Positions 35,836-47,840 of a stretch of 64,000 nucleotides of DNA are shown one piece after another. The DNA lies in NCBI GenBank assembly GCA_027579435.1, contig JANBPK010000762.1:1-64000 (forward strand), in the 5' to 3' direction. How positions within the stretch are numbered: position 1 is the stretch's first letter; the number at the start of each line of letters is the position of its first letter. Both the position numbers and the translations under genes were made by a program. Origin of the DNA: Candolleomyces eurysporus. Its lineage: Eukaryota > Basidiomycota > Agaricomycetes > Agaricales > Psathyrellaceae. Under the pieces are notes generated by a model, which did no database searches, had not been told where the DNA came from, and worked only from the letters and a program-made list of their open reading frames with translations.

Positions 35836-36187
35836 CGGCATATGTATTATCCTCGTAGGTAGTTAAATTTGTATGACAGAGGCTATAACTACTGCCAACA
35901 AAATGGCGCTCTGCTCCTGACTGAGGTTGCGCTTGGGCGAGTCAGGCAATGAGGTTATGAACTGCGCTCAAGGATATTCTCTGAACAAATGGAATGAGGT
36001 TATGAACTGTGCTCAAGGATATTCTGCAAGCTGCCACCCACTGTCAATCCAACAACCAAAATTCATGAACTTTTTCAGGTTGTTCTCGAGTGCATGAATG
36101 GAATTCGGAACGAAACGGTTCTCTACTGACGATGCTATTCGACCAGTACATTTGATCATCTTCTAATAACTGACTGCCACGATTGGC
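35836..36187. repeat. F-box downstream block with a ~58-bp internal tandem duplication
   Basis: ATGAGGTTATGAACTG followed by GCTCAAGGATATTCT occurs twice, at about 35950 and 35994. The second copy starts after CTGAACAAATGGA, so a short local duplication happened here only. The block otherwise equals 16249-16562 and runs directly into the tyrosinase copy 3 stop. Confidence 0.75.
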
Positions 36188-37568
36188 CTAGTAAGTATAG
36201 CAGTATGGCTCCAGACGAATATCCATAGCATTGCGAAGGGTGACCCAGGGAGTCGCGAGGCCAGGGTAAGGAAGTTGGTAGTCCAACGTGACTTCGCCAA
36301 ACGGGGGCTGATTGTTCACTTTCCCGCCGATCTGGTACAGCCTATTGTCCAAGTCAACATTCTGCCATTGCCACCAAATGCGGTCCAATCCAGCGTGGTG
36401 CAAAAAGAAGATGGGATCTAGTGGAGATTTGAGGCATTCAGAAAAATAATACCCTGCGAGTTAAAGAAGCGACTAACCATTGGGACTAGTATAAAAACTT
36501 GTCATATCGCCGCCCATAAACCCATGTCCGGCATCATGGAGGGCGGGGTCAGGCTTGAACGGGATACCGTCCAATGAGTTCCAGAAATTGTCATAGGTAG
36601 TCTGGCTCATGATGTTGGAAATATGAGGCTGGCTGAGGAAAGGGCGAAGGTATTCCTGGAATCCTCTAACTAAACAGTGGTCAGTAAAGCGACGCCCTGG
36701 CCCGACGTGTAGGACGTGGTTGGCGAAGGGACCAGTTTGGACGCATCCTTTCATGAAATCAGGAATGAGAGGGAATGCGGAGCCGTCGTCGTCCGTCGGT
36801 GGGGTGTATGTACCGGCGACCCCGTCTCCACCAAACCCGGTCACTGGGTCGAATAAGGATGACTGTTGAATTCTAAGAGACATGAGCCTAGGCCTGATAA
36901 ATGTTTGATTTGGAGCATCACTCACGGCGTAGTGCCATTGGTATCTCGAGTCCAGTCCCAGTAACTGAGTAGAAATTTAGAAATTCATTCTAAAATGATA
37001 GACCTCCCTGAGGACTCACGGGAAAGGTCCAGCATAGTTGCAGTCACGCAGGGCTTGGTGATGAAGATAACCGAAATGCCTGTGCCAAGGTAAGAATTGG
37101 CCCTAAAATATTATAAGCGATTTGGTCTTGCTGGGATGTAGGGGCATAGAGCACGGAAGACTCACGACACCATGGACCCTATCCGCAGCGTTGCTATGAC
37201 TGAACGAAAACTCGTCAAACCGATTGAATTTGTTCGGCAGAGTGGTGTTGAGGGCCCGTCGCTGTTGCAGACATTTGACTGCACGGATATAGTCCTGCTT
37301 GTGCGTAGCACTCAGGTCTCGCCTGCATGCAATATATCAGCAAAAGACGGCCCTGTGAGAGATGCGAAAAAACGTTGAAACCTCACCATTCTTTGCGAAC
37401 AGCAAGACGCTTGCATCTTCGTGGGCCACCACTGCCTGGGCGACTAGCATCAGTAGCCTCGGGCTCGAGTTTGACGTACTCCACACCATCTGTCGCGGCC
37501 TGGGGCAACGCCGAAACGAAGACAGCGAGGAAGACGATCGAAAGGTTGCACAGGACGCGGGGAATCAT
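36188..37568 (-). CDS. Secreted tyrosinase, copy 3
   Basis: Six exons like copy 1, all splice sites intact. The signal peptide is MIPRVLCNLSIVFLAVFVSA. CuA: FSHSNAADRVHGV plus FLPWHRHFGYL. CuB: LHDAGHGFMGGDM plus FFLHHAGLDRIWWQWQ. It is the most diverged of the three in the middle part (SAFPLIPDFMKGC, FQEYLRPFLSQPH, DGIPFKPDPALHDAG) but keeps all six copper histidines and ends EPYCYTY. It is convergent with F-box copy 3. The TATA block is conserved near 37611-37617. Its upstream DNA leads into the relic of the F-box/WD40 gene. Confidence 0.84.
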
Positions 37569-38753
37569 CAGAGCGGCTGCTGGGGGAAGCTTTGCTAGGA
37601 AATCGAGCTGTTATATACCGATAGGCGCTAGGTGCGTCATGTGAATGTGCTCGTGGCAGGATACCCGAGGCAAATGAGCTTGAAGTAATGATAGAATCGA
37701 AGAGAACGTAAACGCCTGATGGTGGAAATGCAGACCAGCCGTGTACTGACATACCAGGAACGTCAATGAGAAAGCTTCTCCGCGAACCGTTCACTATGTG
37801 ACTGCGATAATCAAGTAAACGTCGATGCGTATCAACAACGCACCCACAAGGACACACAGATATCAGACTAAGAATTGAAGGCCGGAGTCTTTGCGTGTCC
37901 CAGAGATAGGCCAGACGCTCCTCCCTGGCCTGGACAAATTGGATGACATACGGCCATACAATTCACAGATTCTCTTGCTTGTCTAGATGGAGAATCTGTG
38001 CTGTAATGCCGTTTGTAAGTATGGAGGTCAGAGAATTTGGAAGACACAGCCCATGCCCTTGGTATGACTGAAGGTCAGTCGAACAATGTTCCCGAGATTA
38101 AAGACGGGGTACTGTCAGATTGAAGGAATGAGCCCATCATTTCCATTCCATATAGTCCATCATTTCCATTCCATATAGTCTGGTAGAAAGGAGCCTTTGG
38201 TTTCTAGTATGCAGTTTTACGGCAAAGCCAGAGACATTGTGACACCTTGCCCTGCCCATCGCGTATCTTGACATTTATCCTAGTGGGTTAGCACCCTGAG
38301 CAGCGAGAATCAAGAATGCTCGGATAGGACATACCTGTTTTAGAGTAAATTTAATGAAGATCTGGACTTGCATTTGTGTACACGCATCATATGATGGGGA
38401 GGAGAAAGAGGCATTTTGGAGGTATGAGAAATGCCTCCGTTGCGGCACTGGTCTTGTCGGAGCGGATTAAATCAGCTGGACTCCGAGTGGCTCGGGCGTA
38501 CTATTGGATGGACCCACACCACACTCGACAGCATCCGCGCAAATCCTCCGGTACTGAAAAAAGGGAGCAACATATCATATCGAATCGTGTTTACGACAGA
38601 CACGGTGGGAGGTAAATCCGTAAGCGCATACTACGAGTCCGAAAGAAAGAGTATGATCTATAAAACGGGGCATATTTATTGGGATTTTTTCTTGAAAAGA
38701 AGAAAAAGAGGGGTGAACAACGAAGAATAACACGTGAAGAATAAGGAAAGAGA
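37569..38753. repeat. Tyrosinase upstream block, copy 3, with a short tandem repeat
   Basis: It matches the blocks upstream of tyrosinase copies 1 and 2. At about 38125-38180 the string CATCATTTCCATTCCATATAG occurs twice in tandem (unit 24 bp), which the other copies lack. No coding sequence is supported. Confidence 0.6.
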
Positions 38754-38990
38754 AATGAATAGAATGGCGAGAGCTTCTACAATACTGCTCTCCCTGATGC
38801 TTACCTCACACTGAGCCATCTGTCTCCTAGACATCTTCCCCCGGACTCCTGGCCTCCGCCAAACTCAACTCAAGCGCGAACCTCAAATCCTCATCGAGCC
38901 CATTCCAGGCTCCTCGTGGTTGTCGGTCTCAAAAGTGGTTCTGGGGTTGCTGCGTTTTTTCCGATAAGCCTTTGGTGAGCGATGAAGCAT
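38754..38990 (-). pseudogene. Relic of the F-box/WD40 gene with ~2.8-kb internal deletion
   Basis: 38754-38918 equals the 3' flank and last codons of the F-box/WD40 gene (29815-29999, through GGCTCCTCGTG). Directly after it, 38919 onwards equals the 5' end of that gene (32835 onwards, GGTTGTCGG...TTTTTTCTGATAAGCC). Everything between, about 2.84 kb including the WD repeats, is gone. The junction shares GTG with both parents, a three-base microhomology. No product is possible. Confidence 0.88.
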
Positions 38991-39155
38991 AAAATAGGGA
39001 TAAAAATCTGAGGGCGAGGAGGGGCGACCGACGTCGACGTTGGAGTTGAAGGGATGACAAACGTTGGATTTCCTGCATATGGAACCGTTTCGGCATTTTG
39101 CGGTAGCCGAAAATTACCCTAATTGACTCCAATTACCGGTTTCTCCTTTTAAACC

Positions 39156-42100
39156 ATGTCGACCCAGCCAGAACGCGCTCTCAATGCAAAAAACAAGGGA
39201 AATACCTTGTTCAAGGCGGGAAAGCTCGACGAGTGCGTGTTCTGTCCGCCAAAACCCCCAAATTTCCAACTTTTACCGCCAGGGCTGCAAAATGCTACAA
39301 AGAGGCGGTGGCGCTTGACCCAAAGTCCTTAGTGTACCCCTCAAACCTCAGTGCTGCTCTTTACGAGCTCGGACAGTACAGCTCCTGCGTGGACACGGTG
39401 CTGGCAGCTTGGAAACTCATAGAGTCTCCTACCAATGACTCGTCTGGCATCGCGAAGAAGCTTTCTTCGCGTCTAGCCAAAGCCCTCGTCTTGGGCTTGC
39501 AAGACGGTACTATTCCGTCTTCTCTTGTGCGTGAAAATTGCGCAGAGATAGAATATATTCGCGCTATCTCCCCCGATGACCCCAGTTGGGCTGTCTACGC
39601 TGGGCTGGAAGAAAAGCTTCAAAACGGGCAGTACGAAATTGCCCAGAAGGACGCGAAGAAGCATTTTTCAAAGTTACCTTTGTTCCATGCAACACCGTAC
39701 GTTCGCGTTTATAATCATTTTTAACCTTTCTAACCGAGGAGATACGCACAGTGACCCTCAAATGACTTTTTTTACGTTCGGAACGGACGATTTGATCTCT
39801 CTGACTGACGGCTGGGGNCCCGACGAACCAGATCCTCTGCCTTTGAAAGACTTCACTCTGGATCAGCTATCAAACCTGTCTCTCCTGATCGCAGGCGTCG
39901 GAGACGGTACGTCTCATTGATCTGCCCCTCAATGACATTCAAAGCAACTAAAGCCGCTTCCGTCTTGCAGCCCGACACGCATTTGCCTCCCTCATCGGCC
40001 TCCACCACATCACAAGCTCCCATCGCACTCCTAAAGCCGAGCAAAGCGTATCCCTAGGTCTTCTTCATGACTTTTCTCTTACTCCCCAACNAAAAATCTG
40101 CTTTGAAAGCCCACATGACACTCTTAGATATTCACCCGGCGACGATTGCTCGAGACATCATATTCTTCATGTTCTTCGACCAACTGATCAAATTGGATAC
40201 TCAAATCGCCAACGCCGATAGGCGGAAACAGAGGGGAAAGGATAAGAGTGGGACGCAGAACGATACGCTCGAAGGTCTCCGATTGGAAAAATTGGAGATT
40301 TTAAGTACAGTGTTTTATCTTTATAGTGGGTATATGGTGCCACCATATTGCTATGATAGGTTAGTCCATCCCTATCTTGCTCTTAGTACTGTCGCGTTAC
40401 TGAAACGCTGTAAAAGATGGGTCTCAGCAGTCAGAGAGCTCCACGCTATCCTCTCCAACCCCCACACCTCTTCTGCTGAAGGACCCTCGCTACCGGCTTA
40501 CATCCACCTCGCACCCTCCTCTTACCCCTCCCTCCTACACTACCTCAACCACTGGCTCAAACCTCCCGTCCCCACTGTCAAGTTTACTCGCCTAATGAAA
40601 CACGTCGGCGGCTTCGAACGAACCAAACAGCTTCAAGAAATGCACGCTTCCGGTGCTCTCGGCCCCAAATACAGTAGCATGCCCGACCCCTTCACCCGCC
40701 AAAAAATGGAAGCCGAAGAAAAAGTCGACGCTCTCTTCTCAGGCCACACTTACCCCTCCCGTCGAGGACATGGAGCCACAAAGAGAAGCGGAGCAGCAAA
40801 GGAGAAGGAAAGAGACGAAAAAGCGAAGAACGAACGCGATTTAAGGACGGTGCTCACCAAGCTCCTTGGGTACTCCCAAGACGAGGTGAACAAGATGCCC
40901 TTAACAAAACTCCGGCAAAAGGTCAAAGATGCGCGGGACGATATCGTCGAACTCCTCATTTGCATGAAAGTGGAGAAGAGCGTTATGTACGGCGTGAACG
41001 GGAGTATGCTGAGAGAAGGGGAATGGGTCGGTGCGGGTGCGACGGTCAACAAAGCAGGGATGGAGGTTCCAGGAATCAAGGGCTCGGTGGCTGGAGGCGC
41101 GAGTGGCGGAGGAGGTGTGAGCGCACATGCCCCCCCAAAGGAGTTGAGGGAGAAGTATCATAAAGGGCAGTTCGATGTTTGGGTCGAGCGGGTGGAGAAG
41201 GACGAGAGGGATATGGCGAACAGCCCATCGACCGGAGGGGGAGGAAGCAGCTCTAGCCCCAGCACCCCAACAAAGTCTAAAGGAAAGAAGCACTCTAAAG
41301 CTTCTTCCTCGTCCTCCGCGCCATCACCCTTCTCCTTCTCCTCATTCACACCAGCTGGGGGTAGCAGTGGCGGCAATAGCAAATGGTACCATCCCAAGAA
41401 CGACTGGGACAAAACCCGCCTCTCCCAATCCGCTCGTCTTATTCGACAATCATGGAAAGCAAACATGTCTTTGGACGACGGTAAACACGGAATGCTCGAC
41501 CAAGAACTCGACCTCGACCTCTTCAAGAACATACACTCGTTCGCAGAATGGGACGAGATTTATGGGCTTGGTGGGGCAGGGACTGGGATCTCTTCTTCCA
41601 GCTCTGTCAATGACTCAGAGAAGATTAGGGAAGGAGAAGGGCTGTTGGAAGGAGACGAGGGGTATCAGAGAAAAAAGGACAGCCCGGCATGGGCGTATGC
41701 AGCTGCGTTTTTCATGGGTGTTGTTCATGCGATCAAAGGGTTGACTGGGGGTGACGGGGAGGAGGGAGCTGGAGCTGATAGGTTGAGGATCGAGTTTGTG
41801 GCTGATGGGTTGCATGAGTATCTTGCGAAGATCAAGGCTGGTGCGGATGAGGCTAGGCCAGAGAGCTTCCCCACTAAGTGGACGAGGATTTGGTTGGGGA
41901 GTGTCCCGTACGTTTTTCTTCCCTTCAGTTGACGGGAATTTCTGGTGCTGATTTATCCTTTCTGCCCGAACAGAGATTATACACATGGTACTTTAAATAC
42001 TATGACCTATGTCGTACCGGCGTTGCAGGAAGACAATCCCTCATCATCTGTTGCATCTAATTGTTTGTTCAACTCGCCTGTATGGGCGGACGATGATGAG

Positions 42101-43289
42101 TTTTGTTACAAGTGCGNTTTTTACTACCCTGCTTCATTTCATGACGCCATTGACATATAATCTAGCTACACAATGCTTCTCCCTCACGAGCTCAAGCGGT
42201 ACTTGGGTATCCACACTCTCAACCCCAACGCCGTTCAAGACATCCTCAACATTAACTCCCAGCAACCCCTCCCTCGCCCTCTCCACGCTCTCGCAACCAA
42301 ACAAGAGCTATTCCCCTGGCTCACGCGACTCTTCCTCTCACACCTCCACCCAGGATTCACCGAGCCTCGGCCACGCCTCATCAAAACACCTAACGGACTC
42401 CCTGCCTTCTTCGGCCTTCTCGTGAGGCTCAGGGAGGTAGGGTATCCCAGCCACTGGCTCAGCGAATGGGTGCAAAGCGTATTAGACAACGAACTCGTCG
42501 CAGACCACCTCGTCTACGCCAAAACACTCCCCCGACCCGTCGGCGAACGCACTTCAGGTAAAGTCACCGAACATAAAGTCCGTCTGGACCCTTGGTTCCT
42601 CGAAATCGAGAAAATCCTGGCCACGGGTAAAGATGCTCTGCCATTCGTCGTCCGCTTACCCCAAAACGTGTTTTGGGAGAAGGGCAAGGAGGCGCAGAGT
42701 GCGAGGGATATAGGGACGTTTGAGGCTACGGGGTTGGAGCCGACGATCGAGTATGGGATGTTCTATAACCATGACGCTGTTGCTGCGTTATTGTTTTACA
42801 AGAGCCCTACGCGAGATGTGTGGGGCGCCAAGGATTTCAAGTCACTTTTACTAAAAATTGGGAAAGTCGTGGATAATGTGGAGACCCCCCCTTCGCCTGT
42901 ACCGAAGGGCGCCTTCTTTATTCTTACGGCTCCGGAATTCGTGGATTTGAAAGCGGTCCCGCCTGGGATGAAGAGGGCTGTAGGAGGTGGGTTGCAGGGG
43001 ATGATGGCGACGTTGATGAGGGGTGCGATGGGGACGCAGGAAGAGGACGATGGGCCGGGACGTGGGGAAGTTAAGTGGAGGATGGGGAAGGCGAGTGCGA
43101 AGAAGATGATTAGGGAGAAATGGAATATGGTCGTGTTTAGGATGGATTTGTGGATGCCATGTAAGTTTTTTTTTTCGTTATCTTCCGTATGTTTTCCTGT
43201 GGAATGTTGGTACTGATCCATGGGCTATCGTTACCTTTTTAGTGACGCACCCGTGCCCTGCCAGTCGGTGGATCTTCCACAACGACTGA
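39156..43289 (+). CDS. TPR protein with DUF4470-type region, full copy
   Basis: Exon 1 is 39156-39232 and exon 2 starts at 39283. Further introns lie near 39700-39750, 39907-39970, 41908-41974, 42112-42165 and 43161-43242. The stop is at 43287-43289. An N at 40091 adds one base and should be ignored. The product has roughly 1,150 residues. The N-terminus has TPR helices (ALNAKNKGNTLFKAGKLDEA, CYKEAVALDPKSLVYPSNLS). A fungal DUF4470-like part follows (FFTFGTDDLISLTDGWGPDE, IGLHHITSS). A Ser-rich acidic linker comes next, then DYTHGTLNTMTYVVPALQED and a C-terminal domain ending MPLTHPCPASRWIFHND. Proteins of this layout, often with a MYND finger, are common in basidiomycetes; I see no MYND finger here. 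The function is unknown. Confidence 0.78.
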
Positions 43290-44761
43290 TCGTGGTTAGT
43301 GATCATGCTGCGCTTTATCCCTTTGCCTTGTCCCTGTCCGAGGCTTCCTACAAATTTTCATGCCTCTTCCTCCATCATAAAATCTCAACACCTCTACGTC
43401 ATTCTCACCTACAATTTTCGCATGCTATCGCTATAGACGATAAACTTTCTTGTATCATAACCACAAGTTATGTATGCTAAACCCGACGTAGTTACTCTCG
43501 GTATGTAGAGTATTCTCCCACTGCCTCCGGATGTAGACGCGCAGTGTGGTTGTATGTACCACAAATTGGGCTCTGGACTCCGGATTCTCAATGAAGTGTT
43601 AAAGCGTAGTGCGGAGCTCATCCGTGGATGAGTGAGAACNTTTGACTCGACGATCTGGTTGATAGTAGCATCGTGGTATGCGTAACCATAGCTGGTACGT
43701 GAGCTATTGCTATTCCCCACACAACTAGATTGGAGCGACAAGCTCAATCGATGAGGTCACCGTTCACCAGTGGAAAGCAAAAATTTGCGACGTCAGTCTA
43801 GACAGCGATTTGGTGCAGATAAAATAAGGCCAGTATGAGATCGCGAAGCACCGGTACCTCCCAGAGCTCGGCAGTGGCGCCCATCGACCATCCATGAAGC
43901 TTCCCTGTCCGAGCATCGTCATCCATTGTCATTCCGTTGCCCTTCAAGCTAGACAATGGTCCCTAAACCTGGAGCTGGATGGACGATGGTCAATTACAAC
44001 GAAACGCGAGGCTGTGTGGTCAAGGACCTATATCAACTCGAAACACGCACCCTTCATCATTCGTGTTCCGTGGCTACAACGTGTTTGTCGTTCGGTCGGC
44101 TGACTTGGGCCTCGATGTACATTGTTCTAGCCGGAAAATTCGTACATCTTGTTCTGGTGTTCAACTTCTAGACTCCGTCTTTGGTAGGCAGCAGCTGTGA
44201 GCACCCCATCTATTTAGTTCCTATTGTATGTCTCCTTATATCCTGCTTTCCAGAGTCGTCACATTGGCACGCCACAATAAGTATTATACCCCGAATCGGT
44301 TTATCAATTCGTGCGATTGCACAGTGGAGCAGAAAAAGGAGAAATCAAGAGCCCAAATGCGGCACCGGGACACAATGCCGGAAACGAGGCCACCCTCGAC
44401 AAGCTTAAAGGTCACCGGTACATGCATGTCAATGTTCTGCCAAATTGGATTAGTGAGATTCGGGTATCGAATCTCGATCAAAAACGCGTTTGAAAGGCCC
44501 GTGTCGGTAGGCCAGGATCCGCCAGAGTGAGGTTATGGCAAGGTTACCTATATAAATCACACAATACCACCCGGAAATGCCACAAGCCAATTCCATCCCG
44601 CCACCCACCCACACACCCATTGTCCTCTTTATCACTCGTTGCAGCGCAACGAACTTGAAGCTTGACGCTTTCTCTTTGCCCGCCACTATCTACCCCACAC
44701 ACACACCCCTCCCCTCGCCACTAACCAGCGCTACTGTCTTTATCCCCAACACGCCCTCAAC
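43290..44761. other. Intergenic region, no gene recognised
   Basis: Short open frames exist on both strands but none has domains or matching splice sites. There is an N at 43640. A (CA)n-rich run precedes the next gene at 44697-44708. The last 150 bases are C-rich leader sequence. Confidence 0.45.
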
Positions 44762-45985
44762 ATGAACGTGCTGGACGCATTCAAGATCAAGCCTTTCGAC
44801 CTCGAGCCCGTCTACGCAGAGTGGACCGACGGGCCGGTTTTCAAGGGCAACCCAAAGAAGGATCCTCCAGTGGAGGAATGGCTGGAACAAATCAGGGCCG
44901 GCTGCGTCGAGCGAAAGGTGCCAGAGGAGTACTGGTACAAGGTCGCTCAGCATTTCATGGGTCCCAAGGCCAAGGCACGGTACGTCCTGCAACCCGCACA
45001 CGAAATGGAACGTGACTGACGATTGGTGTCTGTGGCTGATAGATTTGATGAAGTGAAGAAAGTCATCGTGACTGTGAACGGTGGCAAGTATCGCTGGACC
45101 TGGAAGAAATTCAAGGTTGCGATGACGAACATGGGCTGTGAGTCATCTTTGTTAATCCCTTCTCCAAGTTGAGGACAATCTCTGATGGGTGATTTGCAGG
45201 GGACATCGACGTGAACCAGAAGGAGACCATCAAGGTCCGCGGTTCGGGCACTGGCATGTGGTTCTCGAGGAAGAAGAGCGAGGAGAAGATCGCACCCGCA
45301 GCCCCTGCGAAGCCAACTCCTCAGCGCAAGCCTCCGACCCGATCCAACACTCTCCTCTGGACGAAGAAACCACTCGTCGAGGAGCCCATCGAGGAAATCG
45401 AGACACCCGGAGCCGCCGCGTCTCGGCCCAAGCCTTCCAGGTCGAGAACTCTCGCCAGCGACACCGCGGCTTGGTTGACACGCCGCGACACCAGGGACGA
45501 AAGCAACGCCACGGAGGACAAGCCGGCGCGACCAGCACACCAGAAGGCGAGATCGGAGACCTCTGTCACCACAAGGCCCAGGTCGTCCACACATTCCGAG
45601 GTTAGCAGATCCCATACGACGGACGAGCACGGAAAGGAGGGTCAGTTATTCATTTCCGTCCCGCTGAGACGCTGAGATTAATTATCATCTTGCGACAGTT
45701 TCCACCGTCACCAACGCGCCCGTGTGGCTCCTGAACGCCGTGGGTGCCCTCGACTTCCTCACGAACGAACACCCCAAGGCCATGAGCGTCCTGAGCGCCG
45801 TCCTCATCACCGTCGGTTCAATCCCTGCCATCCCTGCCGTCGCTGCCGGTGCTGGAGGAACCATCCTGGCGTCGGGTGCCGCTCACGCCATTGGTGCTAT
45901 TGCGGTCGGCCTCGGTCAAGCACTGGGTAGTTCCGTCAAGAACTCGCAGCAACAGCAGCAGAACGGCTCCGAGAGTCACCACTAA
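44762..45985 (+). CDS. Unknown protein with Gly/Ala-rich hydrophobic C-terminus
   Basis: Four exons splice in phase: 44762-44979, 45043-45137, 45200-45640 and 45699-45985, about 346 residues. The N-terminal ~105 residues form a compact domain (MNVLDAFKIKPFDLEPVYAE, VEEWLEQIRAGCVERKVPEE, KYRWTWKKFKVAMTNMGW) that I cannot name. The middle is a basic, Ser/Pro/Thr-rich linker with repeated arginine-serine-leucine patterns (RSNTLLW, RSRTLAS). The last exon holds two helices, WLLNAVGALDFLT and AMSVLSAVLITVGSIPAIPA, then VAAGAGGTILASGAAHAIGA, and ends in poly-Gln. The Gly/Ala-rich stretch could insert in membranes or self-assemble. It lies near NLR-type genes, so a role in their signalling is conceivable but unproven. 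Confidence 0.6.
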
Positions 45986-46177
45986 TCGGCTTATTCCAGG
46001 ACACCAAATCTCAATATATATGCACGAACCCTTGAGCTTGTACTATAGCCAGCATTCTTTTGTGTTTCGCCCTTTTCTCTTTCTTCGTCAATCCTTTGGC
46101 ACATGTGTTCTATTCTTCTGGTGTAAATTATCGTCTTTATTGCGTTCATTAACATTCAAGAATCAGATGGAATTGGA

Positions 46178-47518
46178 TCAAACTTTACTCGTCGCTATCG
46201 TTGTTTCTGCATGGAGCCACTGCGCATCCAGATCTGGTATGTCAGAATCTTGGATAGGTTCTCCATCCATGAAGAGACCACCCTTGACATCTGTGTCAGA
46301 GATCGGAATGCGTAGTTTTTCACAAATCGCAGCAAAATCGCCAGGCAGCGGGGCTTGAACACCAAGTCTGAAACGTTTCTGTGGACCACTTGTTCGATAC
46401 TTCTGGACTGAGGTTTAGAATGGCTGGCCGCGTGGTAGGACGAAATGAGCACTTACGAAGAGTGACAGTCGAGAAGCGTGTAAGAAAATGCGGTCAGGGG
46501 GTAGGGCTATTTGTGAAGTGATAGATTCCGCAGGAGGAGTTTGAGAGTATCTCGTGTCACCAAGGATAGGAGCTGCAGGGTACTGTTAGACGTTTCCTTC
46601 TTCCCCAGAGTGCGCAGGCTCACTGTTTAGAGTCTTGGCCAAGTGTATTCGCAATTGATGCTTGTGGCCAGTCAAAAGTCTTAGACGCACAAGCGATAGA
46701 GGAGCTACGGGCTTCAAGGATGTGAATGGTGGTTCTAGATGGAGTTTGGGATGGGCGACATACCGAATCCGCGAGCAACTCCCAGTCCGTGACAGAGGGT
46801 TTACCATTAACATCGTACCCTTTGAAAAACCCATCTTCGTATAGAATTGGGTCTTCTATACGACCCGAGGTCTCTTGGAAGGATTTAGCACCACCTCTTA
46901 CAAGCGCGAGGTATGTTTTGTGAACGTCTCCTTGGGCAAATTGGCGGCTCATTTCACGCGCTGCGGATGGTGTCACCGCGAGAGTTAAGCATCCTGTTGT
47001 TCCCTACTTGCTTTGCATATGTTATTCCGTCATCCATAATATGCAAAGATGAACTCACCACGTCTAGGCGATGGACAGGAAAGGGTCGAGAGTGAAGGTC
47101 ATACTTCTCTTCAAGTCCTAACAGGAGTGAGGAGACTGTAGATCGAAACATTTCGTGGTACATACTTGGCAACAGTTTCGAGAACTGGTTTTGTTTGAAT
47201 TATGACATGAAGTGCAATGTTAGTCCCTTCCTTTCATCAGAATGCTTGGGTGTGGCCGTTAATCACCTTTGCGTGTGAGTAATTTGGAAGCCTCTTGCGC
47301 GTTTGCTCGCTTTCCAATTGACAGGTTAGACCTGGGAGTTTGTTCAAGACCAGCATTCCACGGTCTAGATACAACACTGACTTGAGATGCTGAGAAAGTG
47401 TCGTTTTCATGGCTAGAGGAGGGACAAAGGCGCGTGCGGCGTCAAGTGCGCTGGTGACGCAAAACGTGAGACGGAGTTTGAAGCTGTGATGGCGGCGGCA
47501 AGGGCGGGACTGATGCAT
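46178..47518 (-). CDS. RluA-type RNA pseudouridine synthase, probably mitochondrial
   Basis: It isomerises uridine in RNA. On the reverse strand I read MHQSRPCRRHHSFKLRLTFC (Arg-rich, a plausible mitochondrial targeting start at 47518). Then come VLYLDRGMLVLNKLPGLTCQ, FPVHRLDV with the catalytic Asp of the HRLD motif at about 47065, and REMSRQFAQGDVHKTYLALV. Next are RIEDPILYED, LSLVRLRLLTGHKHQLRIHL (the conserved RLxTGRxHQIRxH motif with K for R), APILGDTRY and DRIFLHASRLSLF. The C-terminal tail ends TTIATSKV at 46178-46180. Several short introns interrupt it. An in-frame ATG at 47548 is also possible. The order of motifs fits yeast Pus5-like enzymes, which modify mitochondrial 21S rRNA; the exact target is inferred. 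Confidence 0.78.
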
Positions 47519-47840
47519 GATGCATGATGTCCGACCCTGGCTGAACACGCACCTCCGCCACCAGTACTGAGTGTCAACTTATTCCCCACTGGAGTATACC
47601 AGCAGTTTTTACCCGTGCTAACGCTCTGATAGAGGAGCTCTTTTGAGTACCTGAGTTTCCTTTATTGAGTGTGCAGTCTGTTCATTCATATAGTATACCA
47701 AATATCCTATTGACATAAATCCCAGAGAGAAGAGATGGAATGTATAAATGAGAGTATGTAGATGCGGTCCGATGGTGAATGATAAAAAAGGGTTCGACAA
47801 TGGAGCATTGTAGTACCATCATCTTTCTGGGTCCTCAGCG

